64,000 bases of DNA from Zymoseptoria tritici IPO323 (Eukaryota; Ascomycota; Dothideomycetes; Mycosphaerellales; Mycosphaerellaceae), in assembly GCF_000219625.1 (NCBI RefSeq), contig NC_018218.1, positions 248,001 to 312,000 of the forward strand, read 5' to 3'. The translations under genes were made by a program, and so were the position numbers. Under the pieces are notes generated by a model. That model was not told where the DNA came from. It did not search any database and saw nothing but the letters and a program-made list of their open reading frames with translations. Positions within the stretch are counted from its first letter, which is position 1; every line of letters begins with the position of its first letter. Below, one piece after another: positions 41,005-50,509 of this stretch.

Positions 41005-42279
41005 ATGCCCTTCCCCAATCCCTCCTCCTCCCCTTCCGCCACCATCCACATCATCTCCAAAGCAAACCTCACCGTCCACAAAACCCTAACCTACACCCCC
41101 TCCCCCTCCCCACCCCTCCCACTCTCCTCCATCCGCGCCCAAATCTCCCTCCTCGCCATCACAGGCAACACCTACACCTACGCCCGCGGCGGCGCAACTC
41201 TCCACTGGTGGGACGCCTACCCCGTTCCTTCCGGCTCTCATCTCTCCCCCGATAAATGGGGAATCGTGCCGACATGGGGGTTCGCGGACGTCGTCGACAG
41301 CACGATTGCCGGTATACCGGTTGGATCCCGCTTATTCGGATTCTGGCCGACGGCGCGGATGGCGGTGGATTTGAAGTTGGAAGAGGGGAGTTCGGAAGGT
41401 CACTGGCTCGAAGTCAGCGATGAGAGGAGGAGTCTAATGGCGATGTATAATCGGTACAGACTCGTCGTGCCCGACGGTTTGAGGAATGCCTCGGAACGAG
41501 AAGCTTTGATGGCTGGCTGTGCGGTTTGGCAGGCGGGTTGGTTGTTGAGTCGATTCATCTTCGCTGCTGGTGGATCTGGAGAGATACCGATTCATCCGCT
41601 TGGAGGGGAGATTTCTTGGTCGAGGGATGATGCGGATTTGTCGCGGGCGGTGGTGGTGAGTTTGGCGGCTTCGAGTAAGACGGGGCGGGCGTTTGGCTGG
41701 GCGATGCGGAAGCGTGATGTGCAGACAGATGGTCCGTTGGCGCTTCTCGAGGCGACGTCGAATGTAGAGGCGATTGGCGGTCGAGGAGGTGGGTCGTCGG
41801 TGCCGTCGAAAGTGGTCATGTACTCCGATCTGTGCGATGCGCATACGTTAGGGTGGATGGTCGGACATTCTCCGCGGAAAATCGTCATCGTCGACTTTGG
41901 AGCCACGGCCGAGGTCGTCGCATCGCTCGTTAAGACGATACGACGGACGATGATGGGAATGTCGGTCATGGTCGTGGGTGTCGGCGGACAGACGAAGATC
42001 ATGAGCGAGTCTGATGTCCAACGAATTCAAGTCGTGAACCAGGACGTTGGACGGGTCCAGATGAACACGAGCGGCGTGATCGATAAGGCGATTGGACTTC
42101 ATGGCGCGGAGAAGTTCTTTGCCAAGATGGACGCTGCGTGGGAGCAGATTCAAAGAGACTCTGTTTATGATAATCAGAAGATTGAATGGTCCGAGGGCGT
42201 TGGGGGTATCGAGCATGCTTGGGCAAAGCTAGTGGCCGACCAGGTTTCCGGGACTTCTTTTGCGGCTGTGAGGATGTGA
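41005..42279 (+). CDS. DUF2855 family protein
   Basis: 424-aa intronless protein that matches the DUF2855 pattern: an early NTYTYARGG segment, WWDAYPVPSG, KWGIVPTWGFADVVDSTIAG, the IPVGSRLFGFWPTA element, then a conserved YNRYRLV. The second half contains RAVVVSLAASSKTGRAFGWA and a Rossmann-like alternation (VMYSDLCDAHTLGW, KIVIVDFG). The layout recalls a medium-chain dehydrogenase fold, but the function of this family is not established. An upstream in-frame ATG at 40798 would add 69 residues from a C-rich leader, so I start at 41005. It is convergent with the MFS gene, 259 bp apart. Confidence 0.8.
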   Translation: MPFPNPSSSPSATIHIISKANLTVHKTLTYTPSPSPPLPLSSIRAQISLLAITGNTYTYARGGATLHWWDAYPVPSGSHLSPDKWGIVPTWGFADVVDSTIAGIPVGSRLFGFWPTARMAVDLKLEEGSSEGHWLEVSDERRSLMAMYNRYRLVVPDGLRNASEREALMAGCAVWQAGWLLSRFIFAAGGSGEIPIHPLGGEISWSRDDADLSRAVVVSLAASSKTGRAFGWAMRKRDVQTDGPLALLEATSNVEAIGGRGGGSSVPSKVVMYSDLCDAHTLGWMVGHSPRKIVIVDFGATAEVVASLVKTIRRTMMGMSVMVVGVGGQTKIMSESDVQRIQVVNQDVGRVQMNTSGVIDKAIGLHGAEKFFAKMDAAWEQIQRDSVYDNQKIEWSEGVGGIEHAWAKLVADQVSGTSFAAVRM

Positions 42280-42538
42280 GAATGTATGGACTTAGCGATG
42301 ATGTGTGATTAGCAGACACTTGTCTGAACTGGTCCCGATTCCCCATTTTAGATGAAGGCGTACATACAGCAATCTCATTCCTCAAAGCAATCACAACCCA
42401 TCCCAAATTGAAAGATATGCAACAACGCCGACGCTTCGCAGATGCCAGTGAAACTCCATCTGTACAAATACCCAAAATCAGCATCGAATCGTAATGACCG
42501 CACTCACGGCACCAAAAAATGGTCCCAACCAGCACCTC
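42280..42538. other. Convergent intergenic spacer
   Basis: Shared 3' region of the DUF2855 and MFS genes. Nothing else is seen. Confidence 0.6.
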
Positions 42539-44224
42539 TCAATCCGTCCCATACCCCTGATGCCCATGCCGTCTGTTGACCCTCTCCTCTTCCGCCCCGG
42601 ACATGACCACCTCCCTCGCCTCCTCCGCCTCCTCTTCCAGCTCATCCCTTCCCACTCCACCCCTCATATCCCTCGCCTTCTTCCACACGTATCCCACAAG
42701 CGCTACACCCACGACGAGCGCGCTTCCCAGCAACACCAAGTTTACTGGCACCGGGTCGTTCCCAAACACTTTATGCGTCAAGGCGTCCAGTCCGGCTTGC
42801 GTGAAATTGAACAGTCCCGCGAGACATATGATTAGTCCGTAGACTTTGCCGAAGGTTTCGAAGCCGAAGACTTTGGCGCTGTAGTCGGATACAGCGGTAT
42901 AGTACAGCGGACGATAGATGACGAACAGGGCGATGTTCGCATATGCCGCCCAGAAATGTGGTATCACACCGAAGATACCGATGGTGGTGGCGATGGAGAC
43001 AAGCAGGCCGAGAACAAAGGGTGTGGAGGTATAGTCGAGCACGAACCCGATGAAAGGCACGGCGATCACGCCGCCGAGAGGAAGTGCGATGTCGAAAACG
43101 TCGTTGATGTGTACGGCGGCGGCGTGAGAGTGCAGCAGGTCGGTGTATTGCGTGCGCACTGTAGCGACGAAGTAGTTGATTCGCAGCATTTGGATGACGG
43201 TGAAGAGGGTGATGAGGATAAACCAGGGGGTGCGGATTTGTTGAAGGGGAGTTTGGCCATGGAGAGCGCCGAAGACGCCGGAGCGGGCGGCTTTTTGACG
43301 TTCTTTTTCGGTGGCGGTGGTTGCGGATTTGGAGCCGAGGAGAGCGGACATTTCAGAGGCGTTGCTGTCGCGGTGGGTGCGTGAGGATGGGATGTCGTCT
43401 TCGACTTGTTTGTTGGTGAGCTCGCCAACGGTTTTGTAGGAATTTGAGGGCATGAGTGTGAGTTGAGCGATGAAGACGAGGATCGGGACGATGATGTAGA
43501 CCAGGAAGAATTTCTTGGTGTTGAATTCGCCGTCTGTGGATTGGAAGATGATGCGGTACATCAGGAAGACTGCACTTGAAGTATCGAAGGCGCCGGTGAG
43601 GAGAGCGAGGATCAGTCCGGAGCGTTGAGGGAAGGTGTTGCTCAGCTGGAAGGACGATATGAAGACGAAAGGACCTCCGAGGGCGAGAAAGAGGTATCCC
43701 GGAATGTACGCATCAAACCACTTGTACAGATCCGCAGCAAAGGCGAGGAAGAGCGCTCCAGCCAGCAAGAAGACCGTCCCAACGATACTCGCGATCCTGG
43801 GACCAAACCGATCGAGTATCGTCCCCACCGGAAGAGCGCAGACATTCGTCGACACAGCCGCAATCGTGAACATCAAGTTCAGTCTCAGTTCCTGCTCATA
43901 GCACACCCAGACTCCATCCTCGACCTCTTTCGCCGTACATTTGTCCTGATATACACCCTCTTGCACCAAAACCGGCTTGAACGCCGCAAAGCCAAATACC
44001 GGTCCAGCTGCGAAGAGGCAGTACACGACCGCCACAGCCACTTGTGCTATTCTCTTGCCCTTGCTGACTTCGGAAGCTCCGACAGGTGCTATTGCTTCGG
44101 AGGGTTGAGGTGTCCATTCGCCGACGGGGTTGAAGGAGAGTTTCCGTCGTTCGGAGCCGGTTGGTGATTGGGAGCGCCAGCGTTCGAAGGACTCCATAGA
44201 GGAGCGGCGTTCGAACATGGCCAT
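42539..44224 (-). CDS. MFS transporter, Fmp42-like
   Basis: Intronless 561-aa major facilitator with about 12 membrane helices. After a polar N-terminus (about 55 residues with Ser-rich sites) the first helix is AVAVVYCLFAAGPVFGFAAF. The loop between helices 2 and 3 has the motif GTILDRFGPRIASIVG. A central cytosolic loop (about residues 270-330) is Ser/Thr/Glu-rich and separates the two six-helix halves. The combination of a long first lumenal/outer loop with two Cys (QDKCTAKEVEDGVWVC) and the pattern of helix 1 resembles fungal Fmp42 proteins, relatives of the SLC43 amino-acid carriers. The substrate is not known from sequence. The C-terminus is acidic. Confidence 0.85.
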   Translation of the reverse strand: MAMFERRSSMESFERWRSQSPTGSERRKLSFNPVGEWTPQPSEAIAPVGASEVSKGKRIAQVAVAVVYCLFAAGPVFGFAAFKPVLVQEGVYQDKCTAKEVEDGVWVCYEQELRLNLMFTIAAVSTNVCALPVGTILDRFGPRIASIVGTVFLLAGALFLAFAADLYKWFDAYIPGYLFLALGGPFVFISSFQLSNTFPQRSGLILALLTGAFDTSSAVFLMYRIIFQSTDGEFNTKKFFLVYIIVPILVFIAQLTLMPSNSYKTVGELTNKQVEDDIPSSRTHRDSNASEMSALLGSKSATTATEKERQKAARSGVFGALHGQTPLQQIRTPWFILITLFTVIQMLRINYFVATVRTQYTDLLHSHAAAVHINDVFDIALPLGGVIAVPFIGFVLDYTSTPFVLGLLVSIATTIGIFGVIPHFWAAYANIALFVIYRPLYYTAVSDYSAKVFGFETFGKVYGLIICLAGLFNFTQAGLDALTHKVFGNDPVPVNLVLLGSALVVGVALVGYVWKKARDMRGGVGRDELEEEAEEAREVVMSGAEEERVNRRHGHQGYGTD

Positions 44225-44891
44225 GGTTGGGTAAGGAGAGGGAGGAGGATTGCCACTGAGGCGAGAGGAGGAGGGAGGAGCTCAAGGCTGGCCGGCAGGT
44301 GGGTAGACTTGTATATGGTGCTGAGTGGTTGGTATGGAGCTTTGGCATGGGCTCGTGACGTGACCCCACCCTCGTCGCTGCAAAGCTGATCGTGATACTG
44401 CCGTGGTGCTGCCGGTGTGGATATATGCGCTCGTTTGTCGGTTGTCGTCGGAATGATTATTAGCAGTAGAGAGGCATTGAAGCTGTACATGAGATCCCAA
44501 TGGCAGAATTTTGAGAGGAGGCAATGGGCATTGGCGTGGCGCCGATAAGAGACTTGGTTCACTGTACCGTTGGTGCTGATAAGAAGAGAGCTCTTACCTC
44601 AACCTCTGCCTCATCGTCTCTGTCGTAGATCGGGTATCGCACTGCTTGAGCCGATGCAAGCCATATGGACTCCACTGGCAGATTATTCCTTGAAGGCGAT
44701 CATGTCGACGAGGAATGATGTCGGTGGAGGAGAGGAGACAAGGAATTCGGCGACGAGAGACGGAGCAGGCCGATGGTAGTTCTAAGAGCCAAGAAAGTGC
44801 TGGGACTCGACCTCAAATCTTGTCGTCTCGTCTTGTTGTCCTTCTTCCCTTGAACAACCATCAACATAATTTATATCCGTTTGAGGCTGCC
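44225..44891. other. Divergent promoter region, MFS / MBL gene
   Basis: About 670 bp between two divergent genes. No other coding signal. Confidence 0.5.
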
Positions 44892-46129
44892 ATGTCCTCC
44901 GCAGCACTCGAGGAGTTGTTCTCTTCCTCATTCTCGGTGAAGAGAATCAACTCAACCACGTTCGTGATCCGCGAGGACGATGCGTTCGGCGAGCATCCAC
45001 TCATATACGCCAAACTTCATCCGACTGCGCCGGTGGTGATATTGTCAGACACGGGATGCGATGAGCCGAGTGAGAAGAGGCAACATGGTAGGTTCGACTC
45101 GAAGTTCTCGTCGACCTCGTTCGGAGGACTCCAACATAGCAGCTCTCCATTCCTGTCATTGATGCCTCTACATCCTGCTCCAGACACATGGCATCGAAGC
45201 AGGATTCTTATACAGAGGCCTCGGAGTCGGTATTCGAGTGATGATTGCTTACAATACACACAGCAAGATATACCCAGCTCCGCGGATACCTCGAAGCCTG
45301 CCCTTTGGCCATTCTTGGCAATCGACCGCTCAACCCTGGCGGGCACAGAGAATATGTGATCATCTGCACACACTGCCACTACGACCATCTCGGCGGCGTG
45401 ACCCAGTTTCTCGCCGGGGGAGCTACGTCCATTATCGCCTCCGCGGCTGGGAAACAATTCATCGAATCCGACCTCGAAACTCATGGACTCTTCAAATATA
45501 TCGGGAAGCCAGTGCCGTACTTCCAAGTCACACACTGGGCGGGGAGCTTTGAGCGGCTGATATGGCCGTTACCCTGCTATGAGGGCGTGGTCCGAAACAT
45601 CAAGCCCGTAGATCTAGGTGTCACAATTATCCACACCCCGGGACACACGCCGGATTCTCTCGCTTGGTACGACCATGAGGAGATGCATCTTTACGTGGGC
45701 GACAGTCTGTATGAGCCTGGCGAGGTGGATGATATGCCCATTGAGTGGCCTACCGATGGGAATTTGGTCGACTGGTACTACTCCATTCAGAAATTGCTGC
45801 AATTCGTGCACTCCCAAAACGCTGGTGCAGAGGTAAACGTGAGCGAGGATGATTCACTGGATGGCTGGACTCACATTTCACGCCGCGTGAAGTTGGGAGC
45901 AGGCCATCAGACTGCCAGTGTAGACGCTGAGGAGATTTTGAGGAAGGTGATGGATGTCTGGTGGCGGACGCTAAGGGGAGAGGTGCCGGTTGTGAATAAG
46001 CGGGTGCTGAGGGGTGAGGCGTACTTCACTTGGCGGAGAAAGGAGAGGAAGGAGGAGATGTACTTCATGGCGCCGGCGAGGTTGATCGAGGATGCGAGGA
46101 AGTTCTTCGCTGGAGGGGAGCTGGGGTGA
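44892..46129 (+). CDS. Metallo-beta-lactamase fold hydrolase, two exons
   Basis: Exons 44892-45087 and 45264-46129 are joined over a 176-nt intron (GTAGGT..ACACAG) to give 353 aa. The metal-binding signature is THCHYDHLGG at about residues 99-108, followed by VTIIHTPGHTPDSLAWY (third metal site, about 183-200), GDSLYEPGE (about 212) and a GAGHQT His near residue 279. These are the ordered ligands of the glyoxalase II/beta-lactamase superfamily. The substrate is not determined. The N-terminal exon holds the first beta strands (TTFVIRED, VVILSDTG). The intron is longer than others in the window, so a small extra exon within it cannot be excluded. No signal peptide, so probably cytosolic. Confidence 0.82.
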
Positions 46130-46911
46130 GCAGAATCATAGAGGCACTCCGACAGGACAGGAGAATTATTCCACAACCGCCGACCTCGATTTCGAAACCG
46201 CGGAGTGTGTCAGGCCTGGCGAATCCCTAGTCCGCATGGACATGGCTGCGCTGTCCGCCAAGTTCCTGCTCTTCTCGGCCTTCCAACCGATGATCGAGTG
46301 TGTTCTGCGCAGGAGGTCCCGGCCACCGAGATGGTGCACATACGTACATGCTTGACATCTCGCATTGGGATTCTTGCAAAGCACATGAACATCATATTCG
46401 CTCCTCGAGAGGAAGTCCTCCACTCGGGTAGCCATGAATGGGGGTACCTACGCCGCAATCCTGGCACAAGGCCGTTGTGTGGTAAGCCAACCTGGGGCAC
46501 AATGGGGGCATGGATCAGGGAGAAGCCCGCGTCGCGCAAGAAGGGCTCGTCGCAGCTGGTGCTTGCGGACATCACAGTGACAGCAATTCCGAGGTACACA
46601 GCGCACTGGGCTGCGAGCTGATCTACTGACAACCTCACGACCTTCGGATGCCGAAAGATGCGAGGATATTGGCATTTTCGGATCTTCGGATCTCTTAAGG
46701 CTGCTGTACAAGATCATCCGCAGTGCAAGCACACCATGCAAATGGCAAGAGGTGTGTTGAGCCATTGTGGATGGAAAGTGGAGAGAGCATTGCTGTGGAT
46801 GTGAAAGTCATGTTCGCTGCAGGAGAGAAACATTCCCTTGACACATTCCATCACAACTGCGCATATCTTCCGAACACTCCAGATTCCCTACGAACAACAT
46901 CGATTGCTTCA
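46130..46911. other. Intergenic, no gene seen
   Basis: 3' flank of the MBL gene. Overlapping short frames on both strands without domain features. Confidence 0.5.
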
Positions 46912-47229
46912 ATGGCGGTCGGAATGAACGACAACAACAACAAGGCGTTCTTCGCCTCGCTCAATGACCCCACCAGCATGTATCTGGCTGCAGCCAGCTT
47001 CTTCGAATCGCAGCCACAAGACCTCGCCAGGGCCAAAAAGTTCGCAGCGAATCATGAATTGTTGGGGCGAGCGAATCAAAATCTCGATCATGTAGAATTG
47101 CAGAAGAGGGCGATTGATGATCTGCTGCTCATGCTGGTTCTCTACCTCTGCTCCAAGTCTTCCACAACAGTGATGGGCTCAGCCCGATGTAATGACGACA
47201 CAAAACAGTGCTCTAGAGAATCTCTGTGA
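46912..47229 (+). CDS. Candidate small ORF, 105 aa
   Basis: The frame starts MAVGMNDNNNKAFFASLNDP and goes on through helical, charged sequence (FESQPQDLARAKKFAANHE, HVELQKRAIDDLLLML). The amino-acid balance looks like a real soluble alpha-helical protein. The last 25 residues look less protein-like, so the true gene may splice away before the TGA. No family recognised. Confidence 0.35.
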   Translation: MAVGMNDNNNKAFFASLNDPTSMYLAAASFFESQPQDLARAKKFAANHELLGRANQNLDHVELQKRAIDDLLLMLVLYLCSKSSTTVMGSARCNDDTKQCSRESL

Positions 47230-47460
47230 GCCAGCTGGCAACGACTCACACACCTGTCGCCAACACAGCCAGCTCCGTCCAGCCCCAGACATCCGGTGGT
47301 GCAGAACTGGGCGCCTGCTCAGAGGACTTAGCTTTCCGGCCATCTTCGACAAGACTCTCCCAATCCTTTGATGTTGCAGGCACTCCCTGCCAACCGTTGA
47401 CGATAGATAGGGTCAGGGTCAAGAGATAGTAGAGAGCTCAAGGCGTTGCGGGTATGAGAT

Positions 47461-47625
47461 ATGTTCGCTGGAAGAGTGGACGACGCTCACGCCGGCTACC
47501 TCGAAGAGAGCACTATCAGGGATGCGAAGTCACCGGATCATATCTTCAGAAGGACGGAAGAGCTCATGAAGCTTGCCGAGGGCTCGCTCAGTCGCCAAGA
47601 GACCATCGCACGGAGGATGCTGTGA
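47461..47625 (+). CDS. Candidate small ORF, 54 aa, perhaps an exon
   Basis: The frame MFAGRVDDAHAGYLEES... ends MLTGA-type at 47625 after an amphipathic helical stretch with RRTEELMKLAEGSLSRQ. It has strikingly protein-like composition. It lies 232 bp after the candidate ORF at 46912 and could be a downstream exon of the same gene. I found no clear splice pair that joins them. Confidence 0.3.
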   Translation: MFAGRVDDAHAGYLEESTIRDAKSPDHIFRRTEELMKLAEGSLSRQETIARRML

Positions 47626-48405
47626 GCAGGACTCATTGTTGATCATAGAGGTTCAAACAGCGTAAATTGCATCAAGGTATGCCACTCGTACATGGCAATG
47701 GAATGTCGTTCTTCGGCGATTCTCGCGGACTTCAATATATTCAGACTCTGAAAAGCTATCGCTGTTTGGAGCCACATGCTCGAGACAGGTCGCTCGGACG
47801 TTTCCTTCCAGATCAGAAATGTTATCAGGAAGTATTTCCCATGTATTGTGGACGGTTATCGTGCTGGCGCAAGGGTCATATTATCCCGATTATTCCCGGC
47901 AGGATTGCCGATACCGCAACTTACATCAGCGAGATCGACAGTGACTTTTCTTTTTCACGACTCAACGACATCTCTCCCATCAACATACCACCGGCGGCAT
48001 CTCAAATCTCATCCTGCTGCACGACAAGCCTGCGACAACTCCTCGCACATCCGATATGTCGACCTATCAGCAGCCAAGCAGCAGCCAAAGTACGACGCAC
48101 AAACCAGGATGATTCACCATCAAAGCAAACAAATATGAGGTTCAACGAGAGGTGTGAGGTATAATGACTTCGAGCATGAGCCGGTGCTTGGCCCTTCTCG
48201 AGTATGCTCGTGCCATCTGCTGTCCTTTTCGAAGATATTGCATGTGCATGAACATTTCTGGAGAAGGGCCTCGCTGAGATCACACGGCTCGAACTTGAAC
48301 CAGATAATGCTGGCGATAAAGAATCATGCTCTTCCCCTACAGTCCAATCCCTACGAGCGAGGACTAACCCATCTAGGTATACACAACGGCAAAAGCGAAG
48401 CGACC
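47626..48405. other. Leader region of the permease gene
   Basis: No gene recognised. In-frame ATGs of the permease frame at 48154 and 48307 lie here, but the sequence between them and 48406 does not look like permease N-terminus. A possible acceptor (CATCTAG) at 48371-48377 hints at a leader intron. Confidence 0.4.
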
Positions 48406-49950
48406 ATGCCAGATCTCGACTCGAGAGATGTCGAGAAGAATGCCCTGGATTCACCTGAGATGCACGGTCCGGAGTCGGCCACATCCTCCACCGCCTCAGA
48501 AGGCCGCTCAAGGAACTTCCTCAGCAGCGTCAAGCAGTCCGTCGTACACGACAACTTCGAGGCTCGCGGCGTCCAACGAGTACTCCCAGCCGAGCGCAAT
48601 CCGACATCCACATTTGGCTTTCTCCAAATCATGCTTATGTGGATGAGCATCAACATGACCGCCGTCGTGATCGTCCTGGGCTTCCTCGGGCCCATCACTT
48701 TCTCCTTATCCTTCAAAGATGCCTCTCTCCTTGCAGTCTTCGGCGCAATAGTTGGAGCGACGCCGGTCGCCTACATCGCCACTTTCGGCCCTCGCTCCGG
48801 CAACCGCACCATGATCCTCACCCGATACATCACCGGTTGGTGGCCATCCAAAGTCATCGTCATTCTCACACTCATCATCCTCATGGGCTACGTCCTCCTC
48901 GACGCCGTTATTGGCGGTCAGATCCTCTCAGCCGTCAGTCCCAACGCTTCCCTCAGCGTCATAGTCGGCATCGTCATCGTCTGCATCCTCACCTGGATCG
49001 TGACCGCATTCGGCTATTGTGTCTTCCATCACTTCGAGCGCTACGCCTGGATCCCCTCCCTCATCGTCATTTGTCTCCTCATCGGCGTCTCCGCTCCAAA
49101 ATGGAATCTCGAACCAGGTCCCGCTCTCCCACCTCGCACCCTCGCCGGCAACCGCCTCTCCTTCTTCTCTCTTTGTCTCGCCGCCGAAATCACCTACGCC
49201 GAATCGGGAGCCGACATGTTTGTCTACTATCCATCCACCACTTCCCGCACAAAAGTCTTTCTCTCCACCCTCGCTGGTCTCACCCTCTCCTCCGCCATCG
49301 CCCTCATCACCGGTATTGGCCTCGGCTCCGGCACTCTCACCGATCCAGCCTGGTCCTCCGCCTACTCCGTCTCCGCAGGTGCCCTCATCGTTGAAGCATT
49401 CCGTCCACTCGGTGGATTCGGCTCATTCTGCAGCGTTCTCGTTGCACTGGGTATAGTCGCAAATATGGTCCTGCCGACCTACGCTTCAGGAGTGGACTTC
49501 CAAGCGTTCGGCCGATGGTTCGAAAGGGTCCCGCGGATCGTGTGGAATACCGTTGCGCTGGTCGTACCGATGATTGGAGCAATCGCAGGACGAGAACACC
49601 TGGCGGAGATCTTCTCCAACTTCCTGGCATTGATGGGTTATTGGGTGTCTATCTGGATTGCGATCGTGGTGGAAGAGCACATCTTGTTCCGAAAGATGGG
49701 AGGCAAGGGTTGGAAGTGGGAGGACTGGAATGACAGGACGAAGCTCCCTATCGGTATTGCGGCGGGCGTTGCGTTCCTTGTGGGATGGGTTGGAGCGATT
49801 ATGGGTATGTCGCAGGTCTGGTATGTGGGACCGTTGGCGAAGCTGGTCAGTGAGCAGGGAGCGGATATCGGGAATTATGTTGGGTTTTCGTGGGCGTTGG
49901 TGGTGTATCCGCCTTTGAGGTGGGTGGAGCTGAGGTGGGTTGGGAGATAG
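48406..49950 (+). CDS. NCS1 purine/cytosine permease (Fcy2-like)
   Basis: 514-aa plasma-membrane proton symporter of the nucleobase-cation-symport-1 family. A polar N-terminus of about 60 residues precedes RGVQRVLPAERNPTSTFGFL, a typical lead-in to helix 1. Twelve hydrophobic helices follow, including MWMSINMTAVVIVLGFLGP and the helix-5/6 region ITGWWPSKVIVILTLIILMG. The conserved ESGADMFVYYP segment is near residue 265, and ANMVLPTYASGVDFQAFG and NFLALMGYWVSIW mark later helices. Expected substrates are cytosine, adenine, guanine or hypoxanthine. Upstream in-frame ATGs (48154, 48307) would lengthen the N-terminus without family support. The last two helices are short and the protein ends soon after VYPPLRWVELRWVGR. 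Confidence 0.87.
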   Translation: MPDLDSRDVEKNALDSPEMHGPESATSSTASEGRSRNFLSSVKQSVVHDNFEARGVQRVLPAERNPTSTFGFLQIMLMWMSINMTAVVIVLGFLGPITFSLSFKDASLLAVFGAIVGATPVAYIATFGPRSGNRTMILTRYITGWWPSKVIVILTLIILMGYVLLDAVIGGQILSAVSPNASLSVIVGIVIVCILTWIVTAFGYCVFHHFERYAWIPSLIVICLLIGVSAPKWNLEPGPALPPRTLAGNRLSFFSLCLAAEITYAESGADMFVYYPSTTSRTKVFLSTLAGLTLSSAIALITGIGLGSGTLTDPAWSSAYSVSAGALIVEAFRPLGGFGSFCSVLVALGIVANMVLPTYASGVDFQAFGRWFERVPRIVWNTVALVVPMIGAIAGREHLAEIFSNFLALMGYWVSIWIAIVVEEHILFRKMGGKGWKWEDWNDRTKLPIGIAAGVAFLVGWVGAIMGMSQVWYVGPLAKLVSEQGADIGNYVGFSWALVVYPPLRWVELRWVGR

Positions 49951-50509
49951 GAGGGCAGATGGAGGATGGAGGAAGTCGGTGGACAGATCAAGGCGGAGAA
50001 TCGGAGGTTGTGAAGCCCTCGAGTTGTGGCTCGGGATGTGCCTGCGCTGTTTATCTTTGCGGCACTCAACTCCGCCAACAGCATGCATTCGTGCGAGCAA
50101 CGCAGACAAATTCAGCGTATCCTCTCGAGCATTGATATGGCAAGCCCGAATACGCTCAACTCTGCGCCCTTCTCCGTTCATTCAACAGCATATACTCATA
50201 CCGACATCAATATTCGTTATCATTATTTGCACAACTAGCGGTGAATCGCGATGAAGCCCGACTTACCTTAGTCATGCACTGCATCCGACATCGGGACGCG
50301 TATCGCCCGCATTCTTGGCACCTCCCCGGGCGCAAAATCCTGTTATCTTCCCGGCTGGCTCCCTCCTTCTTTTCATATGCACGCGTAATCCTCACCGTCT
50401 CTCCCTTTCACATTCACGCACCAGTTCACAATAACAATATTCACGCTTGACTTCACCTCACTTCACTGCCACCCCTCCCTACCTCACTCTTTCCCACTGC
50501 TGCGCAGTC
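49951..50509. other. Intergenic, no gene seen
   Basis: 3' flank of the permease gene and CT-rich leader (about 50395-50505) of the TenA-type gene. Several short frames without features. Confidence 0.5.
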
